Shown: positions 6,836-11,605 of the stretch, one piece after another
Layout of the letters: every line of letters begins with the position of its first letter
Numbering within the stretch: the first letter of the stretch is position 1
DNA from: Dehalococcoidales bacterium
GTDB taxonomy: Bacteria; Chloroflexota; Dehalococcoidia; Dehalococcoidales; ARS1013
NCBI GenBank assembly: GCA_030672225.1
Contig: DAOVGW010000019.1
Span: forward strand, 1-11,605
Direction: 5' to 3'
DNA: 11,605 bases
The notes under the pieces: generated by a model
The model's input: only the letters and a program-made list of their open reading frames with translations
What the model was told of the DNA's origin: nothing
Databases searched by the model: none
Position numbers and translations under genes: made by a program

Positions 6836-7743
6836 TGATTGATATTACCGGTAAAAGGTCCCGCTTTTTTCTCATTTCAGGGGTAGTAATACTCATTGGT
6901 ATTATCTCCCTGGCTGTCTTTGGTCTTCAAGCCGGGATTGAATTAAGGGGCGGCTCGATGCTAACACTCGGCTTTGAGCAGGAAGTGGACTTAAGTGAAC
7001 TCCGGGATGAACTGGGCAGCTTGGGCTATACCGATGCTATCGTTCAGACTACTGGAGAGGGTGATTACCTTATCCGCACCACCAAGTTAGCTGCCGGAGA
7101 AAAAACCGAGCTAAAGGAAAATCTAACTGCCAGGTTCGGCTCTTTTGCTGAGAGGGGTTTTGAAGATATAGACCCTATTATAGCCAGACAAACAGCCAGA
7201 ACAGCAACCATTGCCGTAGCTGTCGCCGCCATCGGGATACTGCTTTACGTCACCTGGGCATTTCGCCGCATGCCCAAACCTTTCCGCTATGGTGCCTGCG
7301 CCATAGTAGCCCTGCTACATGATACCCTGGTGGCGCTGGGGGTCTTTTCCATCATCGGCGGTATTCTGGGCTGGGAGATAAATCTGATGTTTATTACCGG
7401 TATTCTGGCTGTCATTGGTTACAGTGTGAATAACACGGTTGTTGTTTTTGACCGGATACGTGAGAACCTGCGTGAGAGCCCGGGCTCTGATTTTGAGGTT
7501 ATCGTCAATAACAGTCTGGTTGAGACCATCACCCGTTCACTCAATACCAGCCTGACCACCATAATTGTAGTGCTAGCCCTGCTGCTCTTTGTCGGGGCAA
7601 CAATTCAGAACTTCACCGTGGTACTGCTGATTGGCGTTATTGCCGGCACCTTCAGCTCACTCTTTATTGCCCCGTTACTGCTGGTGGTCTGGGAGAAGGG
7701 TGAATGGAGACGGTTTATTAAGTGGCTGCCAGTAAAGAGCTAG
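6835..7743 (+). CDS. secF: Protein translocase subunit SecF
   Basis: SecF is the partner of SecD in the accessory translocase complex. The 302-residue protein has the family layout. Membrane segment 1 spans about residues 11-31. GIELRGGS (34-41) matches the GIDFTGG-type motif, and a small periplasmic domain runs to about residue 118. Five further membrane segments follow from about 122 to 292. VVFDRIRENLRE (203 onward) is the conserved cytoplasmic block, followed by NSLVETITRSLNTSLTT. The ATG shares its A with the secD stop codon, and AGGA (6827-6830) within the end of secD can serve as its ribosome binding site. The cation transporter gene starts 15 bases after its stop. Confidence 0.96.
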   Translation: MIDITGKRSRFFLISGVVILIGIISLAVFGLQAGIELRGGSMLTLGFEQEVDLSELRDELGSLGYTDAIVQTTGEGDYLIRTTKLAAGEKTELKENLTARFGSFAERGFEDIDPIIARQTARTATIAVAVAAIGILLYVTWAFRRMPKPFRYGACAIVALLHDTLVALGVFSIIGGILGWEINLMFITGILAVIGYSVNNTVVVFDRIRENLRESPGSDFEVIVNNSLVETITRSLNTSLTTIIVVLALLLFVGATIQNFTVVLLIGVIAGTFSSLFIAPLLLVVWEKGEWRRFIKWLPVKS

Positions 7744-7758
7744 GGGCAGGTGATGGCT

Positions 7759-8676
7759 ATGTTTTCTACCAAAAGTGGTGCCGCTAAGCTTGCCCTGGCC
7801 GTGGTACTCGGGCTGGTGGTGCTCAAGGCCGTAATCGCCGCCATAACCGGGAGCATCAGCATTCTTGCCCAGACAGTGGACAGCTTCCTCGATTTGCTTG
7901 CCGTGGTCATCACCGTCTTTTCCATAGGTATAGCCGCCAAGCCGGCCGATAAGGAGCATCCATTCGGTCACGGCAAGATAGAAAACATCTCGGCTACAGT
8001 CCAGGCGATACTGATTTTTACCGCTGGCGGTTTAATAATCTACTCAGCAGTTAACCGGATAGTATCCGGGGCGGTCATAGAGCTGACCGAAGCCGGCATT
8101 GGGGTAATGGTGGTCTCCATAGTGGTCAGCATCCTGCTTTCACGCCACCTGCTCAAGGTATCACGGGCTACAGATTCACTGGCACTGGAGGCAATTGCCC
8201 ACAATATTGCTGCTGATGTCTATTCTGCCGCCGGGGTGCTGGCCGGACTGGTGGTTATTAGATTTACCGGACTTGTTATACTTGACCCTATTATTGCCCT
8301 GGCCGTCTCTTTAATCATTATAAAATCAGCCTACAATATAATAAGAAAGTCGTTTGGCGGACTGATTGACGTCAAACTACCCAAAAAAGAAGAGGCCGCA
8401 ATAAAGTCTTGCCTAAAAGAACACGTTGGTCAACTAGTAGGCTTCCATGAACTGCGTACCCGCAAGGCAGGAAGCCAGCGCTTCATTGAACTCCACCTAG
8501 TAATGCCTAAAAATACCAGTGTGGAAGAGGCGCACCGGATGTGTGACCACTTAGAGCAGGACTTAGAAAACAAACTGAATAATACAAATGTAACCATTCA
8601 TATTGAACCCTGCACTGTAGAGTGTAACCAGTGCTCAGTTCCATGTAGCCTGCGCAAAACAAGACCCTCAAGATAG
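7759..8676 (+). CDS. Cation diffusion facilitator family transporter
   Basis: CDF proteins are homodimeric antiporters that export divalent metals such as Zn, Fe, Mn or Co in exchange for protons. This 305-residue protein has the family fold: six membrane segments up to about residue 210 and a cytoplasmic metal-sensing domain after it (LIDVKLP... onward). The transport-site half in segment 2 is D41-x3-D45 (in VDSFLD), followed by the signature KPADKEHPFGHGKIEN (61-76). The segment 5 half reads H148-N-I-A-A-D153, so the residue four before the aspartate is Asn149, not His. The C-terminus carries four cysteines (285, 289, 292, 296). I chose ATG 7759 because AGGTGAT (7748-7754) is a seven-base match to the 16S rRNA end at good spacing; GTG 7750 and ATG 7753 are in-frame alternatives overlapping that site. 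The metal cannot be assigned safely. Confidence 0.92.
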   Translation: MFSTKSGAAKLALAVVLGLVVLKAVIAAITGSISILAQTVDSFLDLLAVVITVFSIGIAAKPADKEHPFGHGKIENISATVQAILIFTAGGLIIYSAVNRIVSGAVIELTEAGIGVMVVSIVVSILLSRHLLKVSRATDSLALEAIAHNIAADVYSAAGVLAGLVVIRFTGLVILDPIIALAVSLIIIKSAYNIIRKSFGGLIDVKLPKKEEAAIKSCLKEHVGQLVGFHELRTRKAGSQRFIELHLVMPKNTSVEEAHRMCDHLEQDLENKLNNTNVTIHIEPCTVECNQCSVPCSLRKTRPSR

Positions 8677-9702
8677 CTGGTGTATCTCCTTTATTAGCTT
8701 AATCAGAGAGGTGATATCGGGTGCCTTAAATCTGTGGGGTGACTTGCCCAGGGGGTCTTCAATAGCGGTGTCACCGAGAAGGACGTCAAGGGTGGCTTTT
8801 ACTGAAGAGGCTAACGCTGTGAGATTATAGCCGCCCTCAAGGCTGAAGACGAGACGCCCACGGCATAGCTTGCCAGCCAACCCCTTGATAACCTTCACTA
8901 TTCGGGCAAAGCCGGTGACAGTCAGTTGCATCATGGCTAGCTCATCAGCCCAGTGAGCGTCGTAGCCGGCAGAGACCAGGATAAGCCGGGGCTTAAACCG
9001 CCCGGCTGCTGGAATAATAATTTCTCTAAAAACTCTTAGATATTCGCCATCACCACAGCCCGCCGGCAAGGGTATGTTAATAGTGGTTCCTCCAGCCAGC
9101 CTACTACCAGTCTCATCAATGCTGCCTGTTCCCGGGTAGTGGGGATACTGATGAACTGATATGTAGAGCACTCCGGGGTCATCATAGAAAGCAGCCTGTG
9201 TGCCGTTACCGTGATGGACATCAAAGTCAATAATAAGAATGCGCCCCGGCTTATACTTATTGAGAGCATATTTGGCAGCAATAGCTATATTGTTAAACAG
9301 ACAAAAGCCCATAGCCCGCCCGGGGGTGGCATGGTGCCCCGGCGGTCTGAGAAGAGCAAAGGCGCTAGCTACCTCCCCATCCATAACCGCCTCGGTGGCT
9401 CTAATGGCACCGCCGACAGCGTAGAGGGCAGCCTCAAAGGAGTCAGCCGACATTACAGTATCGCCGTCCAGCCAGCCACCACCTTTCCGGGCAATATCCT
9501 GGATGTGTGCTATATGCTGCCTCTCATGCACCAGAGATAGCTCCCGGGTTGAGGCAGCACAGGGCTCAACGGGCACCAGTTGCCGCTTGAGCCCGGTCCG
9601 CTCAAGATGGGACATAATGGTCACCAGCCTCTCGGCATTTTCCGGATGCTGTCCGGTATCATGCTTGAGATAGATGGGACTATAGACAAAACCGACTTTC
9701 AT
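8668..9702 (-). CDS. Histone deacetylase family hydrolase (AcuC/HDAC-like)
   Basis: This is a zinc-dependent amidohydrolase of the arginase/deacetylase fold. Bacterial members remove acetyl groups from lysines of proteins (AcuC-type, for example acetyl-CoA synthetase) or from polyamines. The 344-residue product carries the complete active site: RPPGHHA (119-125, catalytic histidines 123 and 124), DFDVHHGNGTQ (159-169, zinc ligands Asp161 and His163), AGYDAH (third ligand Asp248) and SLEGGYN (287-293, with Tyr292 in the catalytic tyrosine position). AGGAGA at 9709-9714, read on the minus strand, is a strong ribosome binding site 6 bases before the ATG. The gene converges with the transporter gene and their 3' ends overlap by nine bases. 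Substrate cannot be decided from sequence; no acetyl-CoA synthetase gene is nearby. Confidence 0.93.
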   Translation of the reverse strand: MKVGFVYSPIYLKHDTGQHPENAERLVTIMSHLERTGLKRQLVPVEPCAASTRELSLVHERQHIAHIQDIARKGGGWLDGDTVMSADSFEAALYAVGGAIRATEAVMDGEVASAFALLRPPGHHATPGRAMGFCLFNNIAIAAKYALNKYKPGRILIIDFDVHHGNGTQAAFYDDPGVLYISVHQYPHYPGTGSIDETGSRLAGGTTINIPLPAGCGDGEYLRVFREIIIPAAGRFKPRLILVSAGYDAHWADELAMMQLTVTGFARIVKVIKGLAGKLCRGRLVFSLEGGYNLTALASSVKATLDVLLGDTAIEDPLGKSPHRFKAPDITSLIKLIKEIHQLS

Positions 9703-9777
9703 GGCTTATCTCCTTTCTGGCACAACCAGCCCAGTTTCAATAATAACAGCTACAATGCTCGGCAGTAATCAAGAATA

Positions 9778-9883
9778 TTCAACCTCACCCCCTTTATCCC
9801 CCTCTCCTTCCGAAGGAGAGGGGGAGGTAAGGTTTTGAAGGGGCTTCGCCCCTTCAATCTACCCCTAAAAACGACCTTGGGGT
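9778..9883. repeat. Block of three stacked palindromes (REP/MITE-like element)
   Basis: The gap between the deacetylase and lysE genes is mostly inverted repeats. The largest has perfect 13-bp arms, CCCCCTCTCCTTC (9798-9810) and GAAGGAGAGGGGG (9812-9824). It sits inside longer imperfect termini, TTCAACCTCACC (9778-9789) and GGTAAGGTTTTGAA (9826-9839). A second hairpin, TTGAAGGGGC (9835-9844) with GCCCCTTCAA (9848-9857), shares the end of the first. A third pairs ACCCC (9861-9865) with GGGGT (9879-9883). None is followed by a T-run on either strand, so a standard terminator is unlikely. The pattern fits a dispersed palindromic repeat; copy number cannot be tested here. Confidence 0.65.
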
Positions 9884-9901
9884 GACAACAAACGGAGAAA
9901 T

Positions 9902-10513
9902 CTAAACCACCATCCGGATGCCGGATATTAAAAACCAGACACCAAAGCCGGCAAGCAGCAGACTGCTGGCAATAAACACCCACTGCTGAAACTTTTTCCC
10001 CCACAGCGAGTGAGTCCTATAGACCAGCACCGAGACAAAGGAAAGCCAGAGAAGGTCACACAGCCAGTGAACCACAATAAAGACGGTTAGTCCGCCCAGG
10101 CCAAAATCAAGAAATTTCATGACCAGCAGACTGCCTATAGTCGCCCACCACAGCAGGAAAAACGGATTAAGTCCACTGGTAATGATACCGGCGGTAAAGG
10201 CACTGTAGGGTAAATCCTTACCCTCCTTGACCACCCCGGCCCGGGCACGAAACATAACTATGCCCAGCCAGATAACCATACTACCGCCCGCTAAGCTCAG
10301 CACCAGCTGGACGGCATTGCTTTCAAAGAACCGGGCAAAGCCGAGGTATATTAGCAGTATCAGGGGCACCTCTATAACAGCATGACCCAGGGAAATCCGG
10401 GCACCAGCCCAGGGGGACTTAAAGCTCTTGGCCAGTGTTACGGCAAACATAGGCCCCGGCAGCATTGCCCCGGAAAAGGAAATTACGACAACACTTAATA
10501 AAATCGGCAGCAT
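9902..10513 (-). CDS. LysE/RhtB-family amino-acid exporter
   Basis: This is a small inner-membrane transporter of the LysE superfamily, whose characterised members export amino acids such as lysine, arginine, threonine or homoserine lactone. The 203-residue product has the expected length and about six hydrophobic segments (roughly residues 3-26, 41-61, 67-88, 105-132, 139-165 and 178-199). Typical features are the Gly-Pro in segment 1 (LPGPMFAVTLAKS, 18-30) and GLNPFFLLWW (114-123), matching the family's conserved Asn-Pro motif. AAAGG (10521-10525, minus strand) lies seven bases before the ATG. A much stronger Shine-Dalgarno sequence lies further upstream, in front of a 12-codon frame. The substrate is unknown. 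Confidence 0.9.
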   Translation of the reverse strand: MLPILLSVVVISFSGAMLPGPMFAVTLAKSFKSPWAGARISLGHAVIEVPLILLIYLGFARFFESNAVQLVLSLAGGSMVIWLGIVMFRARAGVVKEGKDLPYSAFTAGIITSGLNPFFLLWWATIGSLLVMKFLDFGLGGLTVFIVVHWLCDLLWLSFVSVLVYRTHSLWGKKFQQWVFIASSLLLAGFGVWFLISGIRMVV

Positions 10514-10530
10514 AAGAGCGCCTTTAGTTT

Positions 10531-10569
10531 TTAACTTAGGGACAGGTCACTTAAGTACATAGACTTCAT
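10531..10569 (-). CDS. Possible 12-residue leader peptide upstream of lysE
   Basis: Read on the minus strand, AGGAGGTGAT (10575-10584) is a perfect ten-base complement of the 16S rRNA 3' end. It is followed after five bases by ATG and a short frame, MKSMYLSDLSLS, ending in TAA 17 bases before the lysE ATG. The frame differs from that of lysE, so it is not a longer start of that gene. It could be a translated leader that couples or attenuates lysE expression. The same bases also form an extended -10 promoter motif, so the frame might not be transcribed with its own Shine-Dalgarno sequence. Confidence 0.35.
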   Translation of the reverse strand: MKSMYLSDLSLS

Positions 10570-10578
10570 ATTATATCA
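10570..10578 (-). promoter_or_regulatory. Extended -10 promoter motif before lysE
   Basis: On the minus strand, TGATATAAT matches the extended -10 pattern TGn-TATAAT. No recognisable -35 box lies 16-18 bases upstream (the hexamer there is AATATA), as is often true for extended -10 promoters. Transcription would begin near 10563, leaving a leader of about 50 bases before lysE that includes the AAAGG ribosome binding site. This reading competes with the leader-peptide reading. Confidence 0.4.
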
Positions 10579-10608
10579 CCTCCTATCTTTTGTATATTGC
10601 CACCTGGC

Positions 10609-10638
10609 TTGAGTCGGCAAGGGCTAATAAACTATACT
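10609..10638 (+). promoter_or_regulatory. Promoter for the NurA-domain gene
   Basis: TTGAGT (10609-10614) and TATACT (10633-10638) are separated by 18 bases and each resembles the housekeeping consensus (four and five of six matches). Transcription should start near 10645, about 23 bases before the GTG start, leaving room for the GGAG ribosome binding site at 10656-10659. It lies in the divergent gap shared with lysE. Confidence 0.5.
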
Positions 10639-10667
10639 AGTACAAAGGCATTAGCGGAGCCAGATAG

Positions 10668-11605
10668 GTGTCACTAGATTTAACCAAGATTGCCCGGCAG
10701 GTTGGAGATATGGTTGCTAAGCTCAGGGCGACCAGCCAGCAGAGGCAGCAGCGCCTTCTTAAGGCCCTAAGCCTCCTCGCAAGTGAAGCGACTAACCTTG
10801 AGCAGTTAAAAAAGAAAATTGCCTTGAGTAAGACCACCTGGCTGGTGGCCGAGCCGGTAGATGGACTTGACCGGCGCTATAAGATGCCACCATCCCCTGA
10901 AGAATTCACCGTCATCGCCACTGATGGCTCCCACATTGATGTTGACCGCAACCGACAAACCAGATGTTATCTAATAAACATCGGCGGTGTTACCCTTGAC
11001 TACGGCACCAACCCCGGCGCTGCCCTTGACAGCTTCCCCTGCCTCTATTCTGATGATGAAGACCTGGTAATTGCGCCGCCCGGGGCCAATGGGCGCCAGC
11101 AGCCAATAGAGGGGGCGCTACTGGGTATTAAGCGCGGTGTTGAGGAATGCCGCCACCTGGCCAGCCTGGCTGCCGAACTGCCCGCCGGTGGCCCGGTACT
11201 GGCACTACTGGACGGCTCGCTCATCCTCTGGGGGCTGGTGAGCAAGGACTACCCCGAGTTTGTTACTCAGGCGCTTCTGGATAAGGGATTTCTTCGCTAT
11301 CTTGACCAGATGAGAAGGCTCAAGATAAGGCTTGCCATCGCCAGCTATATCAGCTTTCCCCGCTCAACTGATGTCGTTAACGCCCTTCGGGTGGCTATCT
11401 GCCCCCATGAAGTCCCTGACTGCGACCACTACTGCTCCGAAACTCCTTCAGGCAAACGAGAGTGCGACAGCGTAGCCGGCGTCACCGACCGGGAGCTCTT
11501 TTTTGACCTGCTGGATGAGGGGGAAAGGTCGGCACTGTTTATCAGCCAGTCTTCTATAGTCCGCAAGCGCTACGGCGCCCACAGGGTCTATTTCTTTTAT
11601 CTTAA
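10668..11605 (+). CDS. nurA: NurA-domain nuclease, 3' end cut by window
   Basis: About 312 codons are open to the window end with no stop. The N-terminus MSLDLTKIARQVGDMVAKLR leads a helical region (to about residue 60). The nuclease core then shows TDGSHIDVDR with Asp86 and LALLDGS with Asp182, which match the paired metal-binding aspartates of NurA, and a possible acidic residue Glu148 between them. YISFPRSTDVVNAL and a QSSIVRKRYG block follow. NurA is a 5'-to-3' nuclease that works with the HerA ATPase in DNA end resection in archaea and some bacteria; a herA-like gene downstream would be expected but is outside the window. Four cysteines cluster at 245, 252, 256 and 266. The GTG at 10668 has GGAG (10656-10659) eight bases upstream, whereas the in-frame ATG at 10710 has its GGAG only two bases away. 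Confidence 0.8.
   Translation, partial: MSLDLTKIARQVGDMVAKLRATSQQRQQRLLKALSLLASEATNLEQLKKKIALSKTTWLVAEPVDGLDRRYKMPPSPEEFTVIATDGSHIDVDRNRQTRCYLINIGGVTLDYGTNPGAALDSFPCLYSDDEDLVIAPPGANGRQQPIEGALLGIKRGVEECRHLASLAAELPAGGPVLALLDGSLILWGLVSKDYPEFVTQALLDKGFLRYLDQMRRLKIRLAIASYISFPRSTDVVNALRVAICPHEVPDCDHYCSETPSGKRECDSVAGVTDRELFFDLLDEGERSALFISQSSIVRKRYGAHRVYFFYL

Noticed and set aside
9211..9540. Plus-strand open frames antisense to the deacetylase gene
   Set aside because: The minus-strand gene has a complete active site; the opposite frames have no recognisable domains or ribosome binding sites.
9750..10004. Minus-strand open frame across the palindromic block and the end of lysE
   Set aside because: It is explained by the repeat block plus a shadow of lysE, and its translation looks like translated repeat rather than a protein.

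Overview
The window is a stretch of ordinary bacterial chromosome, almost fully coding. The layout suggests a Chloroflexota of the Dehalococcoidia type. This rests on inference from three things: a SecD/SecF pair with a short SecD, a class II histone-deacetylase-like enzyme, and a NurA-family nuclease, all beside core translation and replication genes. No rRNA or tRNA gene is present to confirm it. I see no phage, insertion sequence, CRISPR array or defence island.

Left part, plus strand (1-5403). rplS (ribosomal protein L19) is followed by priA (replication restart helicase, TTG start). A roughly 290-base AT-rich gap then holds a consensus promoter for a small XRE-type regulator whose ATG lies where transcription should begin. 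A 10-bp hairpin and another promoter very close to the start codon separate this regulator from a CCA-adding-type nucleotidyltransferase fused to an HD domain.

Centre, plus strand (5492-8676). secD, secF and a cation diffusion facilitator form a tight operon: secD and secF share one base, and the transporter starts 15 bases after secF. SecD and SecF are the accessory membrane subunits that help the SecYEG/SecA machinery complete protein export.

Right part (8668-11605). A histone-deacetylase-like hydrolase and a LysE-family exporter lie on the minus strand. Between them is a block of three stacked palindromes that resembles a dispersed non-coding repeat. Upstream of the exporter, a perfect ten-base Shine-Dalgarno sequence precedes a 12-codon reading frame. 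The last gene, on the plus strand and cut by the window end, encodes a NurA-domain nuclease with a four-cysteine cluster.

The most interesting signals are regulatory. Two or three plus-strand genes have promoters whose -10 box ends only 6 to 11 bases before the ATG, which points to leaderless or near-leaderless mRNAs. Others are the repeated TTGCC/GGCAA motifs around the regulator's promoter, the minus-strand leader before lysE, and the palindromic repeat block. Nothing here supports a wholly new multi-gene system.
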